DNA from: Panax quinquefolius
Lineage: Eukaryota; Streptophyta; Magnoliopsida; Apiales; Araliaceae
Reading direction: 5' to 3'
NCBI GenBank assembly: GCA_020205615.1
Contig: JAINUW010000512.1
Span: forward strand, 372,001-436,000
Length of the DNA stretch: 64,000 nucleotides
The notes under the pieces are model-generated. The model searched no databases. It saw nothing but the letters and a program-made list of their open reading frames with translations, and was not told the origin of the DNA. The translations under genes and the position numbers were made by a program. Numbering within the stretch: the first letter of the stretch is position 1; the number at the start of each line of letters is the position of its first letter. Below are positions 22,342 through 33,357 of the stretch, in pieces.

Positions 22342-23849
22342 TGTTGACTTAGTCATATTCTAGCCTTATGTTTTGATAATGAAATGTTCAAGTACTAAAT
22401 TGTTTTATGATGTTTCAGGTATTTGTTGATAAAAGAATGTTGGTGGAATCTTCAAGTGAAGGAAGAAAGTTTTCTTTTTCTAGGAGAAAAATGTAAGATT
22501 AATTGCATAATAATTGAATTTTCATTTAAAGGCTCTAGGACATTATTTGCATTATTATTATACGTCTTAGATGAAAAATGTTTTTAAATGATTTTATGAA
22601 AAATGTATTATCCGTGTTTAGCATGCAAATTATATTTAATTCACACACTTGGATTACATGTGCATATATAGCTAAAAAGGTGGATTGTGATATGTATGCA
22701 TGTAATCATGATTTCCTAGAATAACTAAAGGATGGCGACTAGACTTTTGTTGCGTATGCGGGTCTCAAGGAATGATAATGATTATCTTGGATATTGGGGT
22801 AACCTTGAGTATTGGAAAAAGGAAAAAGACTGTTACACCTTTTGGTGTCTTACGCCACTTGGAAATAGAGAAAGATAAAGTCAAAGTTATTTCTTGAAAG
22901 TGGGTTATCTACATAAAGGGTTGGTTATATTTATCTCAAACACTAAATATAAGCCTGGTTTGTTAGTTGGATAAGTATTACCTTTGTCGTTGGAGTTGTA
23001 TACCATTGAAATTTTGAATAAACAAGACTTATCCTTATTAACGGTAATATTATATGGGCTATAAATTAGTGTTTGCATATCTTGAAAAATACAGAACTCA
23101 CGAATTATACTTGCACTGATTATTATTATAAAGCAATCGATTTTGTTCAAGTGCAATTCTTGAGAAGCTAAGCGAGTTTAATTTTGGTATTATTTGAGGT
23201 GATATTGGTGAAGAAATTAATTGCTTATTTTGTGCTACTTGATCATTGCATATAGTTGAGCCTTTAATTGTTAAATTGATTATTCTTGCATTGATCATAG
23301 ACCTCTATATTGTATTGATTTTTCTATTGTTAGACTAAGTGTAGTCTAAAGGTTTTAATCCTGGTGGATTAGAAAAGTAGGTTACAAAAAGGGTTCGAGG
23401 AAGCAAAGGTGCTTGAAGGGTGCATAGGTGCACAAGGAGCAAGAGAGCTCAAGGGAAATTAATTGTTTATTAATTTTTGAATCTGTTGTGTAATCTGTAT
23501 TTATTTATAAAGAAATAAATAAAGTGAGTCTCCAATACTAGTTGGTATTGGACGTGGACTAGGCTATTATCATATAGGGTAATAGTTGAACCACGTAAAA
23601 AATCTTGGTGTTGATTTTAGTATTTGCTTTACTTTAAAATCACATAAGTTAATTAATTTTCTTAATTTGATTACTTGCATTATATTTAGATAATTCTTTA
23701 ACATCAAGTATTTTATTCAAAAGGCTATATTAATTGATGAATCGATTTCAATCATTTTAGTAGCCTAAAATTAATAACTTTTAAAAGTTGGTCATAGATT
23801 GCTCTACACTTTTTCAACCCCCTTCTAAGTGTGCCTAGTTAAAATTTCA
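22342..23849 (+). repeat. 3' LTR of the copia element
   Basis: TGTTGACTTAG...AAAATTTCA, 1508 bp, directly followed by TTACT, the copy of the target duplication. Confidence 0.95.
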
Positions 23850-23871
23850 TTACTTTAGTGCATAAAATTAA

Positions 23872-24010
23872 GGGTTAAGTTAGGATGACCAAATTTGGGG
23901 TTTGGGCGGTTTCTCACTTAACCACCTATAGTTAGTAAAAGCTACATTTAAACTCCAGACCTTTTGAGTTGAAGTGAAAAAATACTTTCCGTCTTAACTC
24001 CGTTACTTTA
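23872..24010 (+). repeat. Left TIR of the MULE
   Basis: Starts GGGTTAAGTTAGGATGACC. It pairs with 26169-26030 on the other strand at roughly 85-90% by eye. Confidence 0.9.
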
Positions 24011-24229
24011 TTTGGCTAAAGACTTAATTACCCTCACTTTAAAACACTCAGCTGCAAAAAAAAAACAAGAGCTCATCCGTCTCTCTCTCTGTTTTTCTAA
24101 CAAACAAAAAACTAGAGCTCATCCGTAGCAGAGTAAACACCTTAATCTGACAATTCTTCTTGGACAATCAAAAATGTTGTTGCAGGAATTCAAGATTCTT
24201 TCTCTACTAAATTACATAGAAGTGGTACC

Positions 24230-24860
24230 ATGAGCAAGAAATGGTACTACCATTTTCTCTACTTGCCGGTGGGAATGAAACTTTGTTGCAACTCTCAGGG
24301 AGCCATTTGGACTTCATGTAACTGAGTTTCCTCCATGGGGAATGTGGAGCCCACTGTCTTTGAGGGACTGTTTGGCAGCTCTGCTTGTTTGGCAGCTAGG
24401 CAGAGCAAAGAGAGAATCCTGTTTAGCTTTTCTTTAGTTCCAACAAATATGGATGGTAGAGCATATGTTAGCTCTGTATAAATGTTGTAGGCCTTGCCAA
24501 TTCAAATTGAGACCTGAAATCTATATCTACTATTAATCTTGTGGGTTGTTTGGTTGTCCCATTTTCATTGTCCAACATGATATCAATGCACTCGTAATCA
24601 CCTATAATTTAAATACTTAATATAACATTAAAACCCAAATCATGAATCAGAAAAACAGTAAAAAAAACAGAGTAAAACAAAGACCTGAAGGGCGATCAAA
24701 GTTAGAGATCCAAGAATTTTTGCAGAGAGAAGTTGCATAACCTTCCATTTTCAATTTCAACACAATAAATTCCTTGATATTCTTAGTTTTCCCCATATCT
24801 TTCAAATACCAGAGAATTTTCTCAAGAACTTCAGTTTCATCAGCAGAGACTTCTTAAAGC
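24230..24860 (-). pseudogene. Captured DUF506-family (PDDEXK-like) gene fragment with intron
   Basis: On the minus strand, 24860-24684 encodes an exon ending MEGYATSLCKNSWISNFDRP. An 82-base intron (24683-24602, GT...AG) splits a glycine codon. The next exon (24601-24230) carries GDYECIDIML, then RLIVDIDFRSQFELARPT, LPSIFVGTKEKLNRIL and PWRKLSYMKSKWL. These blocks in this order are the conserved core and C-terminus of the plant DUF506 family (function poorly known, PD-(D/E)XK nuclease-like fold). The upstream part of the gene is missing. Two frameshifts, near 24478 and 24343, break the second exon. A retained intron shows capture from genomic DNA, not from mRNA. Confidence 0.78.
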
Positions 24861-24899
24861 ATTTTCTAATAAACATTGCACAAAATTAAAATAATATAA

Positions 24900-25260
24900 T
24901 AAAAATCAAACCCATGAAAAATCCCAGCCATAGCATTCAACATCAGTCGCTCATCATCTTGCCACGGCCTCAATTTCGCTCACCATAGCCTCAATTCAAC
25001 ATCATCTCGCTTACATAGCCTCAATTTCACCATTGCTACCGCAATCAAATTAAAACTCCACCATTAAACCCTGCCAATTGCCATTTGCCCATCAAATGCC
25101 TCCAATCTTGACCTAGCCCCATTAGCCCTAGCCCTCAAAACACCCAATTCCTTAATGACCGCATTATAAACATGCCCAGTTTCTTCCCTAGACCCAATGG
25201 CAAATCTCACGCTTTATATCACAACACTTAGCCTCATAAATTCCGGATATACATATTTTC
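24900..25260 (-). other. MULE interior, second coding-like stretch
   Basis: A minus-strand frame across about 25215-25070 reads ETGHVYNAVIKELGVLRAR and EAFDGQMAIGRV with no stop. I do not recognise the family. It may be another captured fragment, or an upstream part of the same source gene. Confidence 0.3.
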
Positions 25261-26029
25261 ATATGTAATAATACATCAAAATAGAAAATCATTTACTGAA
25301 GAATTTGAGGACGAAGCGGAAAAAAAGCGAGAGTCGGGGCTCCGGATCCTGGAGTATTTGATGGTGATGGATGCAAGTAAAACCCCTTGTGGGCAATTGC
25401 TTTGTTTTTAGCTTCCATATCTATATTTACACTAGGACTAAAACCACTGCATGGAGACCTATTAAGCGAATTGGGTATTAGAGAGTCAGGGGATGAGAGC
25501 CGGGGACGGAAAGCTTGAAGGGCCGGGATGAGAGTCGATCCTTTGTGAGGAGACCTTTGTTCTTAAAAAAAGTTCGCTTTACTGCGTAAAGCTTCAAAAG
25601 ACGGCAGGTTGGTCTGGAGGAGACATCGACGGCGGCGTGCTTTCTTTGTCTCGGAGGATCCGGTGAGCATTTGAACTACTTGTTTGAAGGAGGGCTATGT
25701 CTCCTTGGACGAAGGTTGTTGGGTATGTATTCTTTGGGCTCGGATCTTGTGACAGGTTGGGAGTTGCTAGTGGTGATGGGTGGGGAAGTCCATTGTGGTT
25801 CTTCGCCGCTACTAGAGCTTGAAGTGTTGCTAATATGGGTATTTGGGGATGGAATGGGGATGGGTTTTGATTTTCTTGGAGTTTCGATGAGTGAGGTTTC
25901 CTTGATCTCGCTGCGATGGAGGTGAAATGGGTAGAACAAAATGATAAAAGGCAAGAGGGGTATTTCGGACATTTAATAATTTTTTTTTTACCATTACAGC
26001 CCCTTTCACGCGCTTTTGGCGTCTGATGT
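25261..26029. other. MULE interior, no assignable gene
   Basis: GC-richer than the surroundings, with overlapping open stretches on both strands (plus 25671-25925, minus 25594-26070). Proline/serine-rich minus-strand frames such as SPLATPNLSQDPSPKN have a leader-like or captured-exon look. No domain recognised. Confidence 0.4.
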
Positions 26030-26169
26030 ACACGCACGGTTAAGTTGGATGGAAAAAGTAACGTTTTCACTTCAACTCAAAAGGTCGGGAGTTTAAATGT
26101 AGCTTTACTGACTATAGGTGGTTAAGTGGGAAACCGCCTAAATCTCAGATGGTCATCTAAACTTAACCC
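26030..26169 (-). repeat. Right TIR of the MULE
   Basis: Reverse complement of the left TIR, ending ...AACTTAACCC immediately before TAAAATTAA. Confidence 0.9.
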
Positions 26170-26206
26170 TAAAATTAATTATACCTAAACCGTAATTATG
26201 ATCTTG

Positions 26207-26214
26207 TATTTATA
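26207..26214 (-). promoter_or_regulatory. TATA box of LTR H
   Basis: TATAAATA on the minus strand. The LTR body between it and the PBS is now interrupted by the MULE and the copia element. Confidence 0.4.
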
Positions 26215-26430
26215 ACTTGATTACACCTCTCCCGATTGGGCTACGAGTCCCATGTAAAGAGTTTGCAAATCTTCTGATTTGAATGCAACTCACCCTCAGT
26301 AATAGTAAATCAAATGGAATAAATGTGTTATAAGTCAACTGAAACGGTAGAATCTTAAGAATGTCAAGTCTCCTATTTGTAGTACTCTGCCACGTGGCAT
26401 TATCCACCGAATCTCCCGGATCCATTCAAT

Positions 26431-29100
26431 CATATCCCAATAGAATGATTTTAAGGTATTTTTAGTATATGTTTGATTGTTAGTGGTGGTGAGTGTTGTC
26501 ATATAATGATAAAATTATCACATATATTTATTTTATTGGAATGAACTTTATTCCACCTTCTCCGCATGAAATAAAAAAACTAAAAGAATTGAATGAATTT
26601 TCTTTCTATTAAAAAAATTATTAAATACACTATTTTTATTTTATTTTTTCCTCAATTCCATTATGTCGATTACAACTTGGCATAAATATTTAATAGACAA
26701 TGTAGACTTATATAGAAAAACCTAAAAACTTTAGATATAATTAAATGTTTAATTTGAGTGGACCAGCTAGTTTTGATCCTTGAGGTAAATGCACTTTTCC
26801 GTGCTTTAGATTTGTACTGTAATAATTAGAATTAAATATTGGGTTAGTTGCGCACTTAAGATAGGTAAGTTATGTCAGTAATTCACATACTTGATGGTGA
26901 TTTTTGCCCCATTAGATAGGACATTACTTGTCAAAAGTTTTTGTCAAAGGTACCTCGTGCATGCAATTTGATGCATTAACGGGCACGGAACTGGCTTGGG
27001 GTAAGTGGGATCACACCATCCATTACTAGTTTTTTTATTTTTTTTAAAATAAAATAAAATTTTGAAGTCTATGTACACCTTTTGTTTATGGTCCTATTAG
27101 GTTTATATATTACTAACGCGTTTCCCAATTATATAATCAATATTAATTTTTTTAAAATTAATTTTTAATATTTTAATATTTTTAAATTTAAAATTAATAT
27201 AAATTTATTTATTTTATGTTAATACAATTATAAATATTAATAATTATAAAATTTATTATTTTAAAACTTAAATAAATTATGTAAATTTTAAATTTAAAAA
27301 TATCTTAAATTAACTTTTTATAATTCAAAACGAATGGAGTATTTAATATTCCATAAGCATTTATCCATGTGAAGATGAGTTTGCCCACTTTATATAAGCT
27401 ATATTTTCCCATTTTATTTAGTTATTTACAATATTTTCGTAGTTTTATATCACTATGTTTGGAATACAATATTTATTTATATATTATCATAATTTTATAT
27501 TAATTTTTATTTTTTAGAGCTAAAAATCCTTTAAAATGAGCTTCAAAATTTTTTTTTTTATGCATTACACCACTAAACTCGGGGTTTTTTTATACAATAC
27601 CAATTATTATAAAAGTAAAATATATATCTACTTATAGTATATTTTTTTACTGTTCGGTAGTTTGGTAACAAATTTTATCGTACATTTTCTAATTTTTTTA
27701 TTATATATTAAACAAACTCTTATTGGGCACAAATCCTGCGTCCCTCCCGGTACATTAATGAATAATAAGCCAAATTAATTCTAGCCTCTAAGTTGACTTG
27801 TAGGGATTGTGACTGATCCATCCAATGGTGCCAACATCTTCCCTTAATTTCTTTACTAAATATATTTAAATTTTCTTTGTCTAAATCTGAGCTTGACAGA
27901 TATGAGCTAGATTAAATGAAAAGGTATAAACATTGAGACCCCACAAAATTTCTTCACATGAATAAAGGATTTAAAGGAATGATGCTTTTTATCTTTCTCT
28001 GTACTAATTATATGTGATTATACAAGTGTTATGATTGTGATCTCTCAAATCGAAAAGCGGTTAATATGAAATTAATTTTGATCGATTGATTGATCACGAT
28101 TATTATCTGTGGCGAGATATAATTTTTCTTTTTATGTGTTAGTATTTAGCACTATTTAATTACATGACAAACTTATTATGAAATTAAATTTATGTTAATC
28201 GGATCCTTCAAATTATATTTGCACATAGCCCGGAAGAAAAGAAAAAGGATCAACTAAAGGTAAAGTACATGCATATTATTCCATTTTTTACCTACTTTTT
28301 TTATGTACCGAGAAGATTTTAATCCACACATATAATTAACAATGTTTTCAAGGAGTACAATGATTACGAAATCACTGACGAGCAGCCCCTTATGTTTTTT
28401 CAATTTAGATGATATTCCAACAAAATAAATCTTAAATAAGAATTTCCATACATAATTCTAAATTAAATAATAGTGTTAAAAGTCTCAATTATTTAAAAAA
28501 AAAATTTAATAGATTTTAAATGACGAAGTAAATAAGATAGTATATTAAAAAAAATTTGGGATGTTTTTTAATATTATTTCATATTTAGTCTTTTGCAAAA
28601 AAACTCTGTCCCTTCAATTCTTCTTTAAAATTCATTTTTTAGTCAATTAAAAAGTGTCTATTATGTTTCTTTTTTTGAATTTTATTTAAATTCGCCCAAA
28701 GTTTTGACTAGACCCATTTTTTAAGGACAAATATGTATTCTCATTTGTCTCAAAGGTGTATGAAGTCATTTTGGCGAGGTCTTCATGTTCTAAAAATATT
28801 ATATTTTATTACAATACTATTAATGAATGAATTTTACTTCCTCAAAAATAAAAATTAAAAAATTAAAGGTAAAATTCAATAGCATCTTGGCTACTTCGAT
28901 CAGACATCATATCATGGGCAGCATAAACTATGGGCTCCAAAAGTATCATCATATCAGGTAGATTAGGAATCAAATTCACTTTAATGTTAGTACATATACG
29001 GCCAAGAAAATTTTACTTTAATACAGTACAACATTGAGCCCCCTGTTTACTACTAAAGTATTCTTCATTCTCATGCTTTCATATTTAAGTGTATGACTGA
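26431..29100. other. AT-rich intergenic sequence without recognised gene
   Basis: Long A/T runs, with no open frame beyond about 60 codons that looks like a protein. A minus-strand piece near 28975-28885 reads PDMMILLEPIVYAAHDMMSD, too short to assign. Confidence 0.6.
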
Positions 29101-30040
29101 GCAATTAATTAAATTAGAATTGAAACCGTTTTAAAAATTGTACAAATCGTACTAATTAAAATCGCACCAACGATTTCGGCGTATGTGGTGATTTTAGGTG
29201 GGTTGAATAACTAAATTTACAGTTCCGGTTTAGTTACTAGTCAAAACTGCACGCATAAAATTGAAACTGCACTATATGTGTGTATGTATTTATTATCCCT
29301 AGTAAATTCTAAAGTTACTTTTTACTTGAACACGCTCAGAGAAAACTCCAGTCTTGCATTGTCATTTTTTCACAAATTGAAAGAAGATGATTAGAGGTTA
29401 TAGTCAAAAAATAAGCATTTGAGTTTTGAAAATTCGGATTTGTTTGATGCGTTACTGGATGGGCTTATAGCTGAGGGGCCAAATTTCTTGGTTCGAGCAT
29501 TTGATGCATTGATTAAGGTCTATGTTATAGCAGTAATAGTCTAATAGATTATTTTTCAAATTAGGTACAATTAGGATTATATTCTATAAATCCTCCATGC
29601 AATATGTATATACTTTTAATTTTTGGGGAACTAGATAAACCTTCTTGTTTGTTATCGAATATATAGTCTCCGTTATTTTATATAGCGTATGTGTTGTTTT
29701 TAAAGCATCATTACTTATTATAAACTAAAACTATTTTATGTGTCTCATTGTTCTATGATTTGATGGTGAATTTGACATGTTTGGCAGAAGGAGCTTTGTT
29801 TCTATGCTTGATATAATTCTCATTGCTGACTCTGTCACTAAATTAATTGCTCGATGTGAGCTCTGGGTTAAATTTTATTGAAAGCTTAGACCTTTTTTTT
29901 GTTTCAATTGGTTTTGGAACCGAAACTGCACCAATTGAAACTGCACCGCACAGTTTAAAACAACACTGCACCAATCACAAACAGTTTCATGTGCGGTTTT
30001 GGATTTGTCATACCGCACCATATTCACCCTTATTCAAGTG
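29101..30040. mobile_element. Possible degraded hAT-like element
   Basis: Repeated GCACCG, AAACTGCACC and GGTGCGGT motifs occur at both sides (29160-29275 and 29910-30035), and the right edge reads on the minus strand AAGGGTGAATATGGTGCGG, like hAT terminal and subterminal repeats. A matching left terminus and an 8-bp duplication were not found. Confidence 0.3.
29419..29541 (+). pseudogene. Possible PPR-protein fragment
   Basis: A stop-free frame of about 41 codons reads SDLFDALLDGLIAEGPNFLV and AFDALIKVYVIA, which resembles the N-terminal part of a pentatricopeptide repeat protein (the (V/A)FD.LI..YV pattern). There is no start codon and no second repeat. It lies between hAT-like motifs, so it could be captured host sequence. 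Confidence 0.3.
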
Positions 30041-30126
30041 CATTCCATGTGAATAAATAAGATATATACTTAGCCGTGTTTGTGGTGTTTGGATATCTAA
30101 ATGTCTCGTACCGATTGTAACGCGTT

Positions 30127-30345
30127 CCAATGTACTGATAGAATTATAATTGAAGAAGCTTATAAGGCATGTGAAAATGTCAATTGCTAAATTCATTCTA
30201 AAGTCATCTGCCATTGCAGATGACCCATGTGAATATTCAAAGTACCAATTGTAGATGAATTGCAGATGACTTTAGAATGAATTTAACAACTGGCATTTTC
30301 ACATGCCTTATATGCTCGTCCAATTGCAACTCTATCAGTTCATTG
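30127..30345. mobile_element. Foldback element of about 220 bp
   Basis: The left arm (30127-30212) and right arm (30260-30345) are inverted repeats with CTGATAGA.TT.AATTG, TATAAGGCATGTGAAAATG and AATTCATTCTAAAGTCATCTG matching closely. The loop is about 47 bp. No coding capacity. The transcript would form a long hairpin. Confidence 0.75.
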
Positions 30346-30589
30346 TAAGACAACCGCAAATAATAGAGTAAAGGGGAAATATTCTGAATTTAGGAGTGAA
30401 TATTGTCTACAACCTCATTTGGAGCAAAAAAAAACTTCCAATACAGTACTAAATTCTTCTGAATATAGATATTCCATCAACATAAGTTGAAGAAAATTAA
30501 AACACCTTAAATTAAACCTCGTTGGGACCCTTCCTAAAGAAGATAGAAGTGACAATATCATTAGGGACAAATAGCATAATTAGGTTAAT

Positions 30590-30960
30590 TAATTAATTTA
30601 TTTCATTTCATTTTATTTTATAAATTATTTTATTTTCCTTACTTTGTATTATTTTTTGTTATATTAATTATTTCATTTTAATTAAATCATTATCATTTTA
30701 TTTATTTTAATTAAATCATTATCATTTTATTTTATTTTATTTATTTTGTATTATATTATATTATTTAAATTAATAAATTTAATGAATGTAACTAAGTTAA
30801 TTAATTTAATTTATTTATTTCATTTTATTTTATATTATAAATTATTTTATTTTCTTTACATTACTTTGTATTATTTTTTAATTTTTATATTTATTATTTT
30901 ATTTTATATGTTATTTAATTTAATATTTAATTTATGTATTTAAGTAATATTATATAATAA
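30590..30960. repeat. TTTATT-rich low-complexity tandem region
   Basis: Repeats of TTTTATTTTATTT and of AATTAAATCATTATCATTTT (two copies in a row at 30677-30730). A longer unit, TAAATTATTTTATTTTC.TTAC..TTTGTATTATTTTTT, occurs twice (30620 and 30835). Confidence 0.85.
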
Positions 30961-31222
30961 TGGAAATTATATTATTTTAATTAATTTTTTTTCAATTTAA
31001 AATAATATAATTAGATAACCAATATCAATATTAATTTTACTTAATCAAATTACAAAAGAACAACTATATTTACAACACAAAATTATAACATCAATATCAA
31101 TACACATACATTCACCATATAAGAAATATATATACAAAATACAAACAAAAATCACAAACCTAATCTTTAAATTACACCATATAATGAGAGAGAGACACCC
31201 ACATGAACTATGTATACTCAAT

Positions 31223-31261
<39 letters not shown>

Positions 31262-31319
31262 AATAAATTAATTTAATATATAATTACACAATATGTACGG
31301 TGAAAAAGCTAAAAGTAGG
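30961..31319. repeat. AT-rich stretch with (AT)n microsatellite
   Basis: The microsatellite covers about 31225-31259. No gene seen in the rest. Confidence 0.85.
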
Positions 31320-31437
31320 ACTACCTGATCTTTATGACGACTTGGGCTTGGCCGGCGGCGACTCCTGATCTTCCATTATCCTGCGTTCTCCCTCTCCTTT
31401 TTTATCTTTCGCTCCTGTAAATGGCGGTCGACTGTCT
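31320..31437 (-). other. Unassigned short coding-like tail
   Basis: GC-rich island in AT-rich surroundings. A minus-strand frame reads MEDQESPPAKPKSS and then a stop, with a charged K/R/E-rich stretch upstream. It could be the end of a transposon or host gene. No family recognised. Confidence 0.3.
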
Positions 31438-33357
31438 TGTTAGGAATATGCATGTGAATTTTATTCCTTTATTCTTATAATTTGATTATGAAGATGATGT
31501 AGTTAATGAATGAATATGAAAATATGTTTGCATTGATAAAAGTTGTAAAGTCCTTAATAGATGATAGACAATATGGACAAGGACTTAGATTGAAATGATC
31601 AAATATGTTAGGTTGATCTAATATGAATGAATAGTTTTGTAAAAGTCTTTCAAAAGATCATGATGTACAAGGACTATGAATAGAAAGATCAAACTTGTTA
31701 GGTTTGATCTTATAAAGTGTAATAGATAGGCATGTCTGATCGAAGAACACTTTTTGCCTAGTCATTTTATTCTGCCAAGAAAGTAAGGCAAAATCGTAGA
31801 CTATACTCGGAATCGTAGAAGTTGTCTGCCGAGCGCCTGTCGAGCTAGAATCGTAGGCTTCACTCAGAATCGTGAAGTCTATAAGTCGTCACCAATTAGA
31901 ATCGTAGTCTGCAGAACCAGAGCCAAAGTTGTAGTCAGCCAATTGTTTACTTAGCTATGGCATAATCATAGAGCACTCTACGATTCTCAAAAGGAACAAC
32001 CTTGAAGTGTATGCATAGATCTCATTCTCTGGTAAGAGCAGTCAAGTTTCAAATTGTAGTCTACTTGAAGAATATATGAAAGCAATCTCTAAATGACCTA
32101 CAAGTAAATAGAAGATCAAAGCACCAACTCTATCAGAAAGGCTGATTGAGAAGTGAAAAGCTTTTCAGAAAGATCTTCATCAAAAGACAATGATCGTAGT
32201 GCTTACCAAACAACAAAAGAGCCTGATAAAGAAACTATAAAGATAATGGTAAACCGACCACAGTGTAAGCAGAGGACAAACAAGGAGGACGTAAATGCTC
32301 ATCCTCACCATAAAGTATGATCAAGAGATCACAGGGTAGAACGTTAAGGAAGCTGAGCATGACTAATCAAAAGAGACATACAGACTAAACGACTTAAGCA
32401 GTCAGCTAATCCATTAGTTCTTGAAGCAAAGCAAGGCAAGACAAGCATGATCGTAGAACAGACTGCAAGAGCAAAGTGCAAGATGGTACAACATTGTCAA
32501 ATCACTGAGTTCTATAGAAACCGAAGAGGTGTTAAAGTCAAGTTAATCCACGATTTTCACAGATAAACTACGATTAAGTAAATGAACGTCTGCATCGCGA
32601 TCGTAGAGTTCATTCATCATGCAGTTATCGAGACTTAGCAATGTCCAAATATGAAGATCGACATGAGAAGCGTTGTTTGATTGAGAGTCCCGATGTACTC
32701 TCACCAACATCCTTGATCTAAATCGAAGAACCTAAGCGAAGCATAAAGGTAACTTCCAAGTAGTGCGAAAAGATTGAAAGTGACTTCGCTGAAGTGTTAG
32801 GTGAGAAATCAGACTTCTGTGTCAGTCAAGTCAAAAAGGTGTTGTCACATCAACCAAATATGTCTACATCAAAGACCTCAGAATCCCTGTAGCATTAAAT
32901 GCTTCAAAGAAAACTTTTCAAAGGAAGACTCCCAACGGCTATGTTCCAATGAGAAGATGATAGATGAATCTATAAATAGCTTAAGCTTCAAAGAAGATAG
33001 AGTTGTTGATTTGATACGAAGTAAGTCATATAGAACTTAATAGAGAAAAGGTCTCAGTGAGAGTGAGACCACCACAGAAGAGTGAAGCTCAACTAATGAG
33101 TGTCTTACAATGAAAAAGCTTCACTCTATACAAATGAGTATGATAACGTAGTGGCATCTTTACTGAGAGCCGGAAGGCCAAGAAGACAACAACTAGAGTG
33201 GCAGATCAAAAAGCAGAATACCTGAGCCACTCTACGATTCACCATGAAAACTCTTAGCTAAAGAGAAGAAGGTACAGAACCGAATCTGTACACAAGACAA
33301 CAAGTGTTAAAGGACTGCTAAGGACCAAAAGATGTCAAGCTGAACATACATCTTAGC
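31438..33357 (+). mobile_element. Unclassified LTR-like sequence rich in ATCGTAG motifs
   Basis: Opens TGTTAGGAATATG, has a plus-strand TATA box CTATAAATAG (32970-32979) and no long open frame, which suits a long copia LTR whose internal part was displaced by element C at 33358. Ten exact copies of ATCGTAG or its complement lie within it. No second LTR copy is in the window. Confidence 0.4.

Larger units (their letters stand above)
14146..23849 (+). mobile_element. Full-length Ty1/copia element, SIRE/Maximus-like, TSD TTACT
   Basis: 9704 bp with two LTRs of 1510 and 1508 bp and an exact 5-bp duplication TTACT at 14141-14145 and 23850-23854. Order: LTR, tRNA-Met PBS, gag, protease, integrase, RT, RNase H, an extra ORF, polypurine tract, LTR. 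Integrase before RT defines Ty1/copia. The large size and an extra ORF after RNase H are typical of SIRE/Maximus. By eye the first 430 bp of the LTRs differ at about 3% of positions, so the insertion is fairly recent, yet gag-pol has several frameshifts and stops. It cannot encode a complete polyprotein. Confidence 0.93.
23872..26169. mobile_element. Pack-MULE (Mutator-like) with 9-bp TSD TAAAATTAA
   Basis: 2298 bp with terminal inverted repeats of about 130-140 bp: left 23872-24010 starts GGGTTAAGTT, and right 26030-26169 reads the same on the minus strand, including CACTTAACCACCTATAGT and ACCTTTTGAGTTGAAGTG. The flanks are an exact 9-bp duplication TAAAATTAA at 23863-23871 and 26170-26178, the hallmark of Mutator transposition. 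No transposase is present. The interior carries host gene fragments, one recognisable with its intron, so it is a non-autonomous Pack-MULE. Confidence 0.9.
13969..26430 (-). mobile_element. LTR of element H, split by the copia element and the MULE
   Basis: If the copia element with one TSD copy and the MULE with one TSD copy are removed, 13969-14145, 23855-23871 and 26179-26430 join into an LTR-like unit of about 440 bp. It opens TGTTAACG next to the PBS and has a minus-strand TATA box TATAAATA at 26214-26207. The distal end (CA near 26424-26430) is approximate. Confidence 0.45.

Noticed and set aside
25594..26070. 158-codon minus-strand frame in the MULE as a gene
   Set aside because: It overlaps the right TIR edge and an equally long frame on the other strand, shows no domain and has low-complexity P/S/T content.
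30746..30943. Open frame of hydrophobic residues (I, L, F, Y)
   Set aside because: It translates TTTATT-rich low-complexity DNA and has no protein-like composition.
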